Shown piece after piece: positions 1 through 12,500 of a stretch of 64,000 nucleotides of DNA. Position numbers and translations under genes: made by a program. The first letter of the stretch is position 1, and every line of letters begins with the position of its first letter. The notes under the pieces are model-generated. The model made no database searches, was not told the origin of the DNA, and saw only the letters and a list, made by a program, of their open reading frames with translations. The DNA is from Branchiostoma floridae (lineage: Eukaryota > Chordata > Leptocardii > Amphioxiformes > Branchiostomatidae), in the NCBI RefSeq assembly GCF_000003815.2, contig NC_049989.1, positions 22,781,737 through 22,845,736 of the forward strand. The letters are read 5' to 3'.

Positions 1-3000
1 CGCTCTGTGAGACAGAAGTGTGTTGATTACTTTGTCACAGTTGCCATTGTACTGTGTACAACTGTCGAACTATAAAGTTCATTCATTCTTTTGATGAAGA
101 ATTTAACATGGAATTTGACTTGCACATGGTCCAAAGTTCCAAAGCTCATAAACCAAGAAAAAAATAAAGCAATGTAAAACATGTCAGTGCTAAACCTCTA
201 CAGTTTCATCCATTCCTTCATCCAAAAAAAGTACAGATCTCACCCCCATTTATACAATGTATTCTTCCAACACATCACAGTAAGATGGTTACTGGCATCT
301 CCCATTACGAACAGTAGGGGTGGTCACAACACATTAGAATCAAGTTTTGCTCATTACATGCAGTCATCACAGCAGAAAAGAATGTAGTGAACACTAAAAG
401 ACCGTTCGTTTGTGTGGTACACCAGTTTAATTCCTTGGTTTTCAAATTATGAACAAGAAAAAGAAGCAAGAAGATTATACATTGTATCTCGCCTATACTG
501 CAGATTATGATGAGAAAATGAAAATGTTACACAGATTTTTAAATTTAATTTTATGCATGACACCCATCTGTATATACACCGATATTTCTATTTTCAAAGA
601 TGAGAAAAATTTAATATTTTCACAAAATGGAATCAGTACTGGACAATACTTGCAACAATTTTTCTGGATCAGAATTGTGGTCATCCATAAAGTCAAGGTG
701 ATGTGTCGTTAGCACACACAGGCATCGATCATGAGAACAAACAGCTCTCATCTCACATCATACTTGTTGACATAACTTAATCTGGTCAATCTACTTAGAA
801 AACATAACGTATTTCAGAATTAGACTGTCAGTGTGTTACCTGTTTCCAGCATTACATTATTATTTTGTACTTCAAGTTTGAAAACCAGGAACAAAACATC
901 GGTGCTATGTTCACATTACTTATTGGCACTGTACAAATTCTGAATTTCTTCATAGGACCAAAGCAATTTATTTCGATGGTTCTCAGATTTAAGAAAAAAT
1001 TTAGCAAGAAGTCATGACAACAACAGAGTGCTGCGAGAAAGTTGCTTACGGCTATCTTCAGTCCCTGTATCAGATGTTGTACCATATGAAGGTATGGACA
1101 TGTTTTTACTTCATCTTTTAAAATCCAAATCCAAGAACCAAGACATTAAATTGCGCTCGCCTGAAATATATAATAATTCGTAACTAAGATGTCACATGAT
1201 ACTTTTACAGGATCTTTTAACAACTTCCACAAGTGTTCACATATTACACTTATGACAATGGTAAAGGATGTGGTTACTCCACCATTCAGTTTATGTACCA
1301 AAACACTTGACACTTGTGGTAATTCAAAAGGCTTTGTAGACATAAAAAGGTATAGATATTCTTCTGTTCAACCTTCATCATGTTGTGTTAGGCTGGAAAC
1401 AACTCAAATGTGGTGAAGAAACATGCCTGCATTAAGGAGAATGTCAAGTTCAACAGTGCAGCATTTTAAGTACCCCCCCCCCCCACTTCCAATGGTTTAA
1501 ACCTTAACATCAACAAATAAATTAAAATGGCTGACAGATGAGTGGGTCAATGCTACAAACATGTAGTTGTTGCTATTGGCAACCACTGGTGAGGTATGGC
1601 AACCAATAATGATTGACAGAGGAGTAGGACAACACAACTTGTTGCTACGGGCACCGTGGCGACCAATAATGTGGTCCCTCTACAGAGTGGCTGCAGGTTT
1701 TCAGATTTCTGTCAGAAATAATGTACTGTTTCTTCTCAGTTGCCCCTGCAACAAAGAAAACAACAACACAAAAAAGTAGCATTAGCATATAACCCGCTAC
1801 CCCTACTTTCAAATGAATCTGACATGGTACGGCTCAAAACTGTCAAAAACTGAGATCATCAGGAACATACCACTGTTACAAAGGGGTGATCTGTGTAATG
1901 TTTTTTGTATCCATATATTTTGTTTTCTCTCCCTGATGCATGCCCTGACCTTTGACCCTAAACTTCTAACTTGCTTGGCTGTCCAATGATGCAATCTTCA
2001 ACCTTTGACCTGTCTGGTTGCTATGGTAGCACATCACTTTCACTTTCTCTTAGGTCCCCTGAAATGAGAAGCACTCATGTAGGCCTGACCTTCTACAAAA
2101 CTTTGACCTTGAGAGAGATTAAAAAGAAAAGAAAGAATATTCCTATTTTTTACCCTAACTTTTTATCTAAGGCACTAAGGCACAATATCTGTGACAGAAA
2201 ATTTGTTAACAGCTATTGCTGACTTAGTTATCAGTGCTAACCAACCCATGCAGCAGTCAAGGTCATAGCAGCCTGTATGACCTTCAGACTCCACAGAATA
2301 AGGACACGTACCCCTACTTGTACTCTACTTGCCTCCTTGCCAACATCTTCCTATATTCCTTGCTAGTTGTTTGGACAGACAGAAACAGAGGACAACAGTA
2401 GCTAAGCACGTTCACTACTGACTCTCTTGTCCTAGTGATTAGAGACGCCTTTTTGTGCTGTCTTGCCCCTCCCCCCAATCTATTTTTCATTTTTCTGGCA
2501 TGCTGGGAAAAACAGATATCTCTGGGTATATAATAATGGGAGCAAGCCAAATTATCACCTCAGCAACATAGCTGAACCATAATACTAGGCATGACTTCAT
2601 TCGCACTGTTACAATGAAGTGTTGTCTGCACCGTGTTAACCACTATAAGCAGGTTCATGGTTTCAACTATGCATGGGCAAGGTCAAAGTTGAAGGCTGAT
2701 ACCTGGTAAATGCATTTGGTTCTTGATTCGATTGGTCTGTACTGACATCCAACCAGAGCTACTCAACTAGCCCGAGGCTATTAAAGAGGGCTATCCCTGG
2801 TAAGTTAACAGCCAATAGCACACAATACCAGTGGTTACATGGCACATGTGGCACGAGACTTAAGTATATATTTTTTACGTACTTTTCCAAAGCGATTAGT
2901 CCTTGACGGGAGGCGAGCTCTTGTGATGCCCAAGACAATTTTTTTGTGTGTACACAGGTTTTGTTTATATCTCGGGGGCCTTCAACTTTGACCTGTTACC

Positions 3001-3275
3001 CACAGTGCACCACAATCAGGGCTGTCTCCTTTTTTCCATCCCACTCATTGTCTACGAGCCTATTTTGTGGATTTTCCTTGTTAAATCTGACATTTGAAGC
3101 TCATGAAAATAAAATTTGAAGGTCACATTTTTTAGATAGATTGAGTAAAAAAAAACTGTCCCAACAAGCGAATTTCCATTCCGGGACAGCTGGACAGTCC
3201 TGACCACAATGCACATGAGCGGTTGGAACCATGATCCAGCTTATTGTGTGGTCCATCTGGGGTGACATGCAATAC
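1..3275. other. 3' flank of POLDIP2, no gene recognised
   Basis: I see no convincing exon in this stretch. The short open frames do not resemble a known family and lack splice signals that would join them. The far left end has an AATAAA on the plus strand at 163-168 inside A-rich sequence, which could be the poly(A) signal of a plus-strand gene ending just outside the window; that is inference. The part from about 3,030 to 3,275 must hold at least the start of the POLDIP2 3' untranslated region. It also carries a dispersed repeat listed separately. Confidence 0.5.
3030..3200. repeat. Dispersed repeat, copy 1 (second copy near 54,795-54,985)
   Basis: This stretch shares several blocks in the same order with 54,795-54,985. 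They are a 'cccactcattgt' block, a 'tgaaaata' block, and a block containing 'ccaacaagcgaatttcc' followed by a 'ggacag' block. The copies are diverged and have small indels, so this is an old interspersed repeat in the POLDIP2 3' region. The family is not recognised. Confidence 0.6.
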
Positions 3276-6200
3276 CTACACGAACCCATGGGGGGAGTTG
3301 TTGTCGTCAGACTTGCTCTCCAGTGAGAAGGGTGGGATCCTACAGTCAAACATGTGGCCATCCGACCGCTCCATTCTGAACGTGCCCCTGGAAAATAAGG
3401 AATAAATAGCAATTAAAATAAAAGTTTGAAGATTTCACACAGTCAAACATGTGGCCGTCTGAGCGCTCCATTCTGAATGTTCCCCTGGAAAAATACCCAT
3501 TCTAATTAAAACAAGAGTTTGAAGACCTTACACAATCAAATATGTGGCCAGCTCAGTGCTCCATTCTAAACATGCCCCTGGAGGAAAAAAACACCCACAG
3601 TAATCAATCACAGAGACTTAATATGTTCTAAATCAATAAAAACAATGAAAGAAATGAACAAATGTGGTCATTTAGGTGATGTTTTGATTTTTGTAACCAT
3701 TTCCTACCCGAATAAGCAGTTTCTACCTCATAAATATCAAAAGTCCTCAAACTAGTCAAAGCCATACCATGATGAACGAAGAAACAAACAAACAAACGCA
3801 CCACATGTGTCCGCTGGGAGCCTGCAGTGAGACGTGACTGCTGTACTGGAACGCTGGCTGCTCCTTCGACAGTACGGGCTCCCTCCCGATGACTCCGCGC
3901 CCGCGTACCGTCTCCAGTGTTCCTGACAGGCTGAAGATCCGCCAGTGCCGCTCACGTAGCTGGACTGTCTCCTCACCTAGGTTCTCTAGCCGGATGCAGT
4001 ACCGCCACTGGCATACAGGGGGCAGTCATGTTAGGTCACTGAAGTCTTATTTTACCAATGACACCACTGATCAAGTCTGGATGCAGCACTGCCATTATCA
4101 TACAGGGGGCAATCATGTCAGGTCACTCAAACTCTATTGTACTGATTACATCATTGATTACATTCCCCCCACACAGGTTCTCCAGCTGGATGCAGTACCG
4201 CCACGAGCATACAGGGGGCAATAAGCATTCATGCGTCTCACTAGGTCATTCAAACTTCATTGTGCTGATGACATCATCAACTAGAGTTCGGCGACCTCAT
4301 ACCTCCATTAAATTTTAGAGTTTTCGTAAATTTCATGCAATTGACTAACAAATTAACATAATTTATGCATCATTGACTAACGTACACATGTCACAATTAT
4401 AAAATTCTCATTATTAATCATAAAGTGGTTTTGCAATTTTTACATAAATTATGCAAATAAGTTCCTCATTACCATATTTTGTATCTGCTTATATTCCACC
4501 TATCATAATTAACATGTGTTACATGTATTGAGGTCTAGTTATTGAAAACAATGGAACTATACAATTTCCTCATTAATTATGCAAATTAAGTCATCATTTG
4601 CATAACATGTATATCATTATGAACATCTTTGCCTAAGCTACCTGCATGCCTAAAATGCAGGCAATCCGTCGTTCCTTTCTGCAGTTATCCTCTTTGGAGT
4701 GTCTTGACAAAAACACCCATGCAGTTCCACAATTAAATGTTAGGGGGCTGAAACTTGCCCCACTTGTTTATGACACTAAAAGCTATCTACCACCAAAATG
4801 TCAAGACCATAGCATGTCTGGAACAAGAGATACATTGAAAAAACTGCTATGATAGAATATTCTCATTAATTATGCAAATGTACTCCTGTTTTGCATAATT
4901 AGTATCTTATCTTGTACAACATTGTCTAAGGTACCTACATACCAAAAATCATGAAAATCCGTTGTTTCCTTCTTGAGTTATCATCTTCAGAAGTTTTTGA
5001 CAAAAATGCCCCTGCTATCCCAAAACTAGACGCTAGGAGGCCCAAACTTGTGTCATTTCTTCCTGAGCACAAGAGCTATCTAATACTCAAAATTTGTGAC
5101 CATAGCTTGTTCAGAACACCGAGATAGCAAAACCGGAAGTTGCGCTGCAGTACCATGGAAAGCCGCTAGGGAGCCCAAAATCTAATCATTTCCAGCTTTC
5201 ATCACAAGCTACCAACGCACCAAGTATGAAACCAATCCACCCAACCGTTCTTGAGTTATTTTGTTTACACACACACACACAGACAGACACACAGACAAAC
5301 GCGGGGTAAAATATAACCTCCATGACATTTCATGGAGGTAAATATAACCTCCATGACATTTCATGGAGGTAAATATGTCCCTTCCACAATAACACACACG
5401 GGTTCTCTAGCCAGATGCAGTACCACCACTGGCACACAGGGGGCAGTTATGTTTGGTTACTGAAGTCTGATTTTACCAATGACATCACTTATCAAGTTTG
5501 GATGCAGTACTGCCACAACCAGAGACATCATTATGCCCCCCCCCCCCCAGGGTTTCCTGACGGATGCAGTACTGCCACTATCATACAGGGGGCAGTCTTG
5601 TCAGGTCGCTCAAACTCAGTTTTACCGATGACGTCATTGAATCACTGATTACACCACTTGTCAATGAAAGAATATGCAAAAGCTTGGAACTGAACTAATA
5701 TTTCTACAAATCTGACCACACAGTGGTGTTTGGTACTTACCCAGTACACATTGGCATTGTGGGCCTCCTGCATGAAGAAAGGAAAACATGTCTTAGCACT
5801 TAGTACTGTGTGAGGATAAAGTAGTACAAAAGGAAGAAATGTAGGAATGTAGATTACACACACACACATGCACACAAACACACACACCACACACATACAC
5901 AATATACCACACACACACACATATATACAAATGTACCACACACACACACATANNNNNNNNNNNNNNNNNNNNNNNNNNNNNNNNNNNNNNNNNNNNNNNN
6001 NNNNNNNNNNNNNNNNNNNNNNNNNNNNNNNNNNNNNNNNNNNNNNNNNNNNNNNNNNNNNNNNNNNNNNNNNNNNNNNNNNNNNNNNNNNNNNNNNNNN
6101 NNNNNNNNNNNNNNNNNNNNNNNNNNNNNNNNNNNNNNNNNNNNNNNNNNNNNNNNNNNNNNNNNNNNNNNNNNNNNATCCTAGCTTACTTAAAGTTTAA

Positions 6201-9146
6201 CCTTCAGAAATCAAAAGTTTTCACCTACCTGGTATTGCATACAGAGATCTGCTGTTTTCTGTGTTCCCTAGAAATGTCACGCCTTCTGTCTGTGCTCTCT
6301 GGGGATAAAAACAACATCAGTGAATAGTTCCATCAGCTTTTTTTACTTGTTTGACCGGTCCGGAAAACACAGTCTTGAAAAATCAGATAACTTGTTGGTC
6401 CAATCAGAAAATTAACAGATGATACCCGCAGATGTTCACGTGTTTTGGAGCTTACCAGCCCAAGAAAAGTAGTGGAGCAGAGTAGAGGAGAGTTGATAGT
6501 CATTTTTACATGAAGACAGGAATTTAAAATGCCAGTAGGAGTCAGATACTACATGAAACAGATACCTTTACCATTGTTTTGAGTATTGTTCATTAACAAG
6601 TTTTCACAGATTTGTTTCTGCAATTTTTCCTTGACTCTCCTTTCTTAATCTTGCTCTCTAACACACAGGAGTAAGACTTAAAATATAGCGACAGCCCCTT
6701 GGGTGGTTTCTAAGAGACGTAGACATGAGACTTACAATATAGGGACAGTCCCTTGAGTCGATGAGAACCTGGTAATACGTGTGAGTCTTCCCCTTCACCT
6801 CCTTCCCAGCTGTTGTGTACAGACCTTCCTCAAGATTCCTACAAGATGTTTGGGACAGAAATAGGAGACTTTTAGTTAAGATTGTAAGGATGGAGTACAT
6901 GTACATGGTTTTTATTTAAAAAAAAATATAGGTGTAGTTCTTAAAGATAGACATGTTGGATGATTGACTTTCTAGACATTCTACAGCTATCAGATGACAG
7001 TCATAACTTAAGGCATGGTGAGTTTCTATAACCACCTAATAAATCACTGAGTGAGCAAAGTCAATCTCTATCTTACCTTTCTTCTGTTTTTGATAGCGAT
7101 TAGTCTGCGAAATCTGTCGTCAGAAGTTGATGTAGTTTTACTGAGTAATTTTTCTAGTTGTTCTGCATGCTTTTTCATGACCGGTCCTGAGGTGTTTATT
7201 ATGCCAGAATGAGCGGCTAGTTCCTATAACCACCTAATATACTACTGAGTGAGCAAAGTCAATCTCTTTCTTACCTTTCTTCCGTTTTTGAGGCGACGTC
7301 TCTGTCGTAGAGTCTGGCAACCCACGGGAATAGCACAATCCCACGGTAACCAAACACTTTGTGTAGGAACAGCTGGAAAATAAGAACAAACAAAGCTGTC
7401 AACAAATCCTTGGAGCAAACAACACAACAGAAAATTGTACCAAAAGATCAGAATTTCAATAATTGGACTTTTAAGGATTCTTGCCCGTGCAGTTGAGCAT
7501 AGTCTATACGCTGTGATCTGAACCTCCTAAGCTGTGATTTGTATCCATATATATGCTGTGATTAGGGCCTCTACACTATCTCAATCAGCGAAGGGGGCTT
7601 TACTGTTGTTTTGTAACAAAGGTAAAAAAATGTTGGATGCCCTCGGACCCCCCAACAATGCTTCACCACCCTAAAATGCCCCCTTTGCTGTGGAATTAAG
7701 TCTTGTTGAGAACCCTGTAAGAGTACGATGTTAAAGTGCCCCTGCCAGGCGACCTTACCTGACCTGTCTCGTACTTCCCCTGCTGTTTGGGCGTCTCCAG
7801 GATTCCCACTGACTGTAACCTACTGAGGAAACGGAAGGACACTATTATACACATAACTGATTATTCTCAAGCAGACGTCCAGCTTGTTTCTAGGGGAAGA
7901 ACAACATGGCATGAGCTTGAAGGTTCATCTGTGTTGGAAGTTACCATTGTAATGTGTGACCACTGCTAGAACTTGATATACAGTATAAGCCGTGTAATGT
8001 GCACACCTAGTCTCCAAGCAGACCCTACGGTACCTTAGAGATAGTATCAAAGCCGGCCAAAGGGAGTAAAACGGGTACCAGTGCCCGGCTATACTCCTTG
8101 GTCAGCTTTGATTCTATCTTATGTGGCACCGTAGGATCTGCTTGGAGAATATGCACACCCCATTAGTCAGTGTATTTCCTGCAATTATCCGGGTGGACAT
8201 CTTCCTGGCGTTTTTATCTCAGCGGTGAGCATCTTCCTCTCCATTATGGAAATATATGGGTCATTTTTCCGAAGTGTGACACATTCATTGGCTCGTCGAT
8301 GTTGGTCACCTATTGTTTAAGTTTGCAGGGATTTAATTTCGAGGTGGCAGGGTAAAGGACTTTTCGCTGTGGTTTTCAGTTCGCGGTAGCACCATGCACT
8401 CTCTTACTGCCATGAAAAAAGTGAAGCGGCCACTGCGAAAACTGCAAACATTAAACAACTGCGAAAGTTTCTGCATTAAACTACAAGTATAATTTATAGA
8501 TTACAGTATCCCAAAGAAGAAGAACCAGTACTTTTCTGCTGGAACAATTTCTAGACTGCCTCTAATCATCAAGTTGAATATTTTCATGTTTATACCGTAC
8601 TGTACAAATGCGCTACAAGAATACATTGGCCTTAGATGACCTAAAAGGGTGAAAAACATTTCATGCTCTATTTAGCGAAAGGTCATGAACTCGCGATCCA
8701 CGCAACTCTGCTCAGCCCACCAGTAAACATGCCCCCTCCCCCCTCACACGCACCTGACTTCCCAAGCGTTTTGGACAAAATCGTGACCACTTTTGCCGGT
8801 ATACAACTCAACAATCAGCTATGAATTTCCAAAAATCCCCAAATTAACAATTCCCACAAACAAAACGGAACAAGAAAGCGGAAAAGACAAACAGACATTG
8901 TGACGTTTGCATAAGTCTGGCATGGAAAAAACATATCCGTGCATGCGGTCACGTGTGTGACAGTCAGGTCCGAAAATACGGGTTCCCTTGCGGGCTAGCG
9001 GTTGGATTTCTGTCTCACCTTGAGTTCATCCTCCTCACCCATCCTGCCCGGCACACAAACGCCCCGCACAGCGTCGTTCTGGCGGAGTTCGCCACCAAAC
9101 CCGGCACCACGACTTTCAAAACACACAGTCTCCGGATGGCAGCCAT
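3276..9146 (-). CDS. POLDIP2: POLDIP2, polymerase delta-interacting protein 2 (one or more exons lost in gap)
   Basis: Exons on the minus strand: 9019-9146 (start codon at 9146), 7759-7819, 7275-7372, 6736-6838, 6229-6298, [missing], 5741-5767, 3802-4007 and 3276-3387 (stop TAG). All visible junctions have GT/AG and matching phases. The product shows an N-terminal basic, hydroxyl-rich leader that fits mitochondrial import. It then has a YccV-like region (FGYRGIVLFPW, RLYDRDVAS), the EVKGKTHTYYQVLID block, and a C-terminal ApaG fold (WRYCIRLENL, ERHWRIFSLSGTLETVRGRG, RIPPFSLES). These match my knowledge of vertebrate POLDIP2, a PCNA/Pol delta partner also found in mitochondria. About 75 residues between the exon ending YAIPG and the 27-nt exon EAHNANVYW are absent. 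The assembly gap 5953-6177 sits exactly there, so this is an assembly loss rather than a gene lesion. The 27-nt size of exon 5741-5767 is inferred from its acceptor; a longer version starting near 5815 is possible. Confidence 0.93.
3338..3600 (-). repeat. Tandem copies of the POLDIP2 last-exon acceptor junction
   Basis: Three tandem units of about 85-90 bp contain the 3' splice site of the last POLDIP2 exon plus the first part of that exon. The true junction is at 3387/3388. The next unit (about 3,430-3,490) still reads GTFRMERSDGHMFDC in frame after an intact AG. The third unit (about 3,525-3,580) is degenerate and has a stop after GMFRMEH. The intron part of each unit ('gtttgaagat...') is also shared. 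Confidence 0.85.
3985..4290 (-). repeat. Tandem copies of the POLDIP2 penultimate-exon acceptor junction (part 1)
   Basis: Three units of roughly 95 bp repeat 'tggatgcagtaccgccac...atacagggggcaatcatg', which is the reverse of the intron end plus the first codons (WRYCIRLEN) of exon 3802-4007. The true acceptor is at 4008-4009. Copies near 4,078 and 4,190 keep the pattern with substitutions. The array resumes at 5,398, so it is interrupted by about 1.1 kb of unrelated sequence. Confidence 0.85.
4300..5390. mobile_element. AT-rich element inserted within the POLDIP2 junction array
   Basis: This block separates two parts of one exon-junction array. It begins near 'acctccattaaat' (4,300) and ends near 'catggaggtaaatatg' (5,375), so the ends look inverted. 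Inside are two diverged ~280-bp units (around 4,555-4,850 and 4,860-5,130), each starting with 'ctcattaattatgcaaat'. There is also a short CA tract and a hairpin with the arms 'cctccatgacatttcatgga' that occurs twice in tandem at 5,316-5,370. No coding capacity is visible. The family is not identified. Confidence 0.6.
5398..5645 (-). repeat. Tandem copies of the POLDIP2 penultimate-exon acceptor junction (part 2)
   Basis: This continues the array at 3,985-4,290 with about three more units (around 5,400, 5,500 and 5,557). The first is close to the functional copy: its reverse complement has an intact AG followed by codons reading WWYCIWLEN instead of WRYCIRLEN. The intronic half with 'acacagggggcagt' and 'accaatgacatcact' is shared with part 1. 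Confidence 0.8.
5854..5952. repeat. (CA)n microsatellite at edge of assembly gap
   Basis: Dinucleotide CA repeats with interruptions run directly into the run of N. The repeat probably caused the assembly break. Confidence 0.9.
5953..6177. other. Assembly gap (225 N) hiding POLDIP2 exon(s)
   Basis: A run of N. By phase and by the known protein order, the POLDIP2 segment that follows YAIPG and precedes EAHNANVYW must lie here. The size of the gap may be an estimate. Confidence 0.95.
6345..6625. mobile_element. Old truncated copy of the ACCGGT-type hAT-like MITE
   Basis: This matches in order the interior of the two younger copies at 49,710-50,153 and 61,771-62,211. Shared blocks are 'accggtccggaaaa', 'ggtccaatcagaaaattaac', 'agtagagtagag'-like sequence, 'aaatgccagtaggagtc' and a 'gagtattgttcatt' block. 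The terminal inverted repeats are missing, so this is an older decayed copy within a POLDIP2 intron. Confidence 0.65.
7010..7295 (-). repeat. Duplicated donor junction of POLDIP2 exon 3
   Basis: The stretch at about 7,020-7,105 repeats about 7,210-7,290. Both contain 'tataaccacctaata', 'actgagtgagcaaagtcaatctct' split by small changes, and 'cttacctttctt' plus the exon end. The functional donor is at 7273-7274. The extra copy keeps the donor and about the last 15 exon bases. Confidence 0.8.
8011..8148. mobile_element. MITE with TCTCCAAGCAGA termini
   Basis: A 138-bp foldback sequence. The left end TCTCCAAGCAGA and right end TCTGCTTGGAGA are inverted, and the homology extends inward ('ctacggtacc' against 'ggcaccgtag'). 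A relative with the same interior lies at 44,077-44,240. It sits in POLDIP2 intron 1. Confidence 0.8.
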
Positions 9147-9556
9147 GTTCTTGTCCAACTCTCGCGTTGTCACGGCCAAACTCTCGCGTGATGATAGGTC
9201 ATTGACCCGCAGGTGCCATTGACAATGTTCGAACTTCAGAAAATCTGGACACACAACTCGTCTACAAAACGGCAGCAATTATGCGTAGATTTTTAAAGAA
9301 AAGGAGGAATGTTGTAGACTGATAACCACACTGTTCGTTTACTACGATTTCGTTCGCTATGTTTTCTCTTTGACATCAAATAAAAACTGAAAAGACTGAC
9401 CTTTAGTACTATTGATATTTGAGGGCATCAAAGTTTGTGATCTGAGCGACTTTCCGACCTGCAGGAAGAATACATTTTCCCACAGACCTGTACCAGTCTT
9501 CCTTAAGAAGTTCTGTTAGAATCACAGAGTATCACCAGGTGCATCAGTAACCCAGG
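9147..9556. promoter_or_regulatory. Putative bidirectional promoter between POLDIP2 and the MDR dehydrogenase
   Basis: The start codons of the two divergent genes are 410 bp apart (9146 minus, 9557 plus). The interval must hold both 5' untranslated regions and core promoters. I see no clear TATA box. The assignment rests on the head-to-head spacing, not on a recognised element. Confidence 0.55.
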
Positions 9557-12500
9557 ATGTCGGCTGAGAAGGTAGTTTTCCACGGCCCGGCCCACACGCC
9601 AGTCTGTACGGTGGAGCACGGCCCCGCCCCCGAGCCCGGACCTGGGGAGATGCTGGGCCGGGTCAGGCTCGCCACTATCTGTGGGTAAGGCGGGGTTAGA
9701 AGGGAAATAATTAGCAAATAGATTAATCTAAGGACAAATGCCAAACAATTTGGCTCATGAAGTATGCATCAGATGGTCATATCTAGTGCAACATTTACTT
9801 ATAAACACGGAGCAACCATGCATGTGGTTGGGTTCAAAGTCCTCTGGTGGAAGTTGTGAGACTGATTCAAACCGTTTTGATACTTTTCTGTCTAAAGGTG
9901 TGAAAATAAAGTTTGCATCGTGTGAAATGTTACATTTCGAGTTCCTGGCGACGATGTTTTAATTTTAGGCTGTCTAAAGAGGCCAAATAGGACCAAATAG
10001 TTTGGCGTTTATCTAACCGCATCATCGTCACCGTCCCCTCCCGGCAGGTCGGACCTGCACTCCATGTCGGGGCGGCGGCACCACGGGGTACCGAGCGTGC
10101 TGGGGCACGAGGCGGTGTTAGAGGTGGTGCGGGACCGCCGGGGGGACCGCGGGCTGCCCGCTGGATCACGGGTCACCTTCTCCATCATAGACTCGTGCTT
10201 CAACTGTGACAGGTGGGTGCTCTCTCTCTCATGTTTTCTCTCTCTCCTCTTCCCTTCTTTTCTTTCTCATTTATTAAACCTAATCTATTGGTCTATCCAT
10301 CTATCAATATATCTGTCTCTAAACGTTTTCAACGATCACTGTCGCCTTCTTCAACACTGATGACCAATCGCTTCAGAACGTAAACTTGCGAGAGTTATAC
10401 AGACACGCGATCTTATCAACATGTGATCTCTCGAACAGGTGACGTCAGCAATTGGTCAAACGTGCCAGGAAGTTCATGACGCCCAACGTCGTTCAGGGAT
10501 GGCTGGAGTGCCTTGATGTATACTTTGCCTCCTTTATACCTCGTTAGCATTGTACTATGACATGAATTTGGTTAGGGCTATTAAACATGTTTCCCTTCAG
10601 ATGTTCAGTCGGCCTCCCTCAGAAGTGTCGCCAGCTCTTCAAGTATGGCCACGCTCTCCTTAACAACGGGACGGGCTTCAACGGTTGCTACGCGACGCAC
10701 CTGGTTGTTAGGCGTGGTGTTCACGTCGTCCCCCTCCCCGATCACGTGACGGACAGAATGGCGGCCCCCGTCAACTGCGCCCTAGCAACGGTCGTCAACG
10801 CCGTGTCGTGCATTCCTGGGAACGAGAACATCGCCGCCGAGTTTCGACACCAGCTGAACGTAGGGCTGGAAAACGTCACGACTGGCGGCGATGACGTCAC
10901 CCCTAGTTACCACGGCAACAGCGACGTAACGAGCAAGGGCCCAATCATGGTGCAGGGTGCGGGTCTGCTTGGGCTGTACGCATGCGCGTTGCTAAGGGAA
11001 CGAGGCTACGAACACGTGTACTGCACGGATATTAACGAGGAGCGACTGAAGCTCGTTCCCAGGTTCGGAGGGACACCCGTCTTGGCGGGAAAAGAGGACC
11101 CGGAGGATTCTGGGAAGGAGAATACTTTCCATGCTGTTATTGAGGTAACATTGCGACACCTTGCCTTGTTATGTATGTACAGTGTTTTCTCTAGCTCCAA
11201 AAAAGTATCAGAATTTCAATGATATCGAAGTGCCCAAAGACCGATTTGAGCCCCTCATTAATAAACGTTGAAAGTTACCTGAAACTAAAGACGTCTTCAT
11301 TTTCCAGTTGCTCCTCTTCCACATCACCATGTTTGTTCGTATATTTCGTACATAAAATGATAAAAAGAATAACAATTGTTGGATATAGGGTTGTATATTC
11401 TTCCTTTCATCGATCAGAACTATGCCAGTGACGATGTTTGACACGTGAATGGGTTGCTTTCCTCACCTGCCCAGGTGTGCGGTGCTCCCTCGGTGGTGCC
11501 CTCGGGTGTCCGGCTGCTGCGGCCCGGGGGTACGTACGTGCTGGTGGGCATGGTGCACCCGCAGTCACAACTCGACATCAGGGGTTAGTACAACCTGGTT
11601 ACTGCTATATATGATAGGCTAGGTGATACCAGTGCAATGGCCGAAGTGTTCGCCTTGCAGTCGGTAGCTATAGGTCGTGAGTTCGATCCCCGTCGTGCCA
11701 TACCAAAGACACAGAGAAAGCAGCAAGTACCGTATCATACCGAGTTTTTGTCCGAGAACTGTCCAAGAGCCGATCGCGAAACGTCCCATAATTAAATAAA
11801 CATAGAAAATGTCTCGATTTACTTCATTTACATAGCATAAACAAACATTAGTACCAAGGAGTTCTTATCTAATCGTCTTGTTAGGGCACAGCCGAGCACA
11901 AACATGGTGGCAAGCGGTGGGATTCGAACGAACCCACACCCTTCGAAAATTTGTCATTGATAGCAGATTCAATTCTCCACTACGTTATCATAATACTTGA
12001 ACTTAAAACAGACTGAGTGAAAATACCATTGTGAACTCCCCGGTGCATCTACGTACACGATGCCGGGAGTTTTAATTTGCTCGCCCATGTCTATTAGACC
12101 ATGCCAGGCAATTTCATGGTGTTGGTTCCTACTTTAGAGAGGCCCGCTGGAAAGATGGGTTGCCACTTGCCAGAAAAAGAGCATACGTAGCCGACTGGGG
12201 ACGATAAACATCCACCCCAAGACCGTGGAAAATTGAACTTCTAACATACATATGTGAAACTAGTCTTAATAAATTATGAAAATAGGTGGTCAAGTGTGCA
12301 TGCACAGTTTTCCAAAATTTTTACATAACGTCTATTTTCCCCTCTTTTAATTCTCAGGCGATCAAATCATCCAGAAATGTCTGTCCATTCACGGCGTGCA
12401 TAACTACGCCCCCTGGCACCTGACAGCGGCGGTGCAGTTCCTGTCGCGGACGGCCAGCAAGTACCCGTATGAAGACCTGGTGGGGGAGGAGTTCCCGCTG

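Noticed and set aside
5642-6200. Open frames through the CA repeat and first gap
   Set aside because: They are low-complexity translation of (CA)n and N; only the short part matching POLDIP2 is real.
11630-11705. Possible tRNA gene
   Set aside because: Box-like strings are present, but I cannot pair an acceptor stem or find a proper anticodon arm. A SINE head is more likely.
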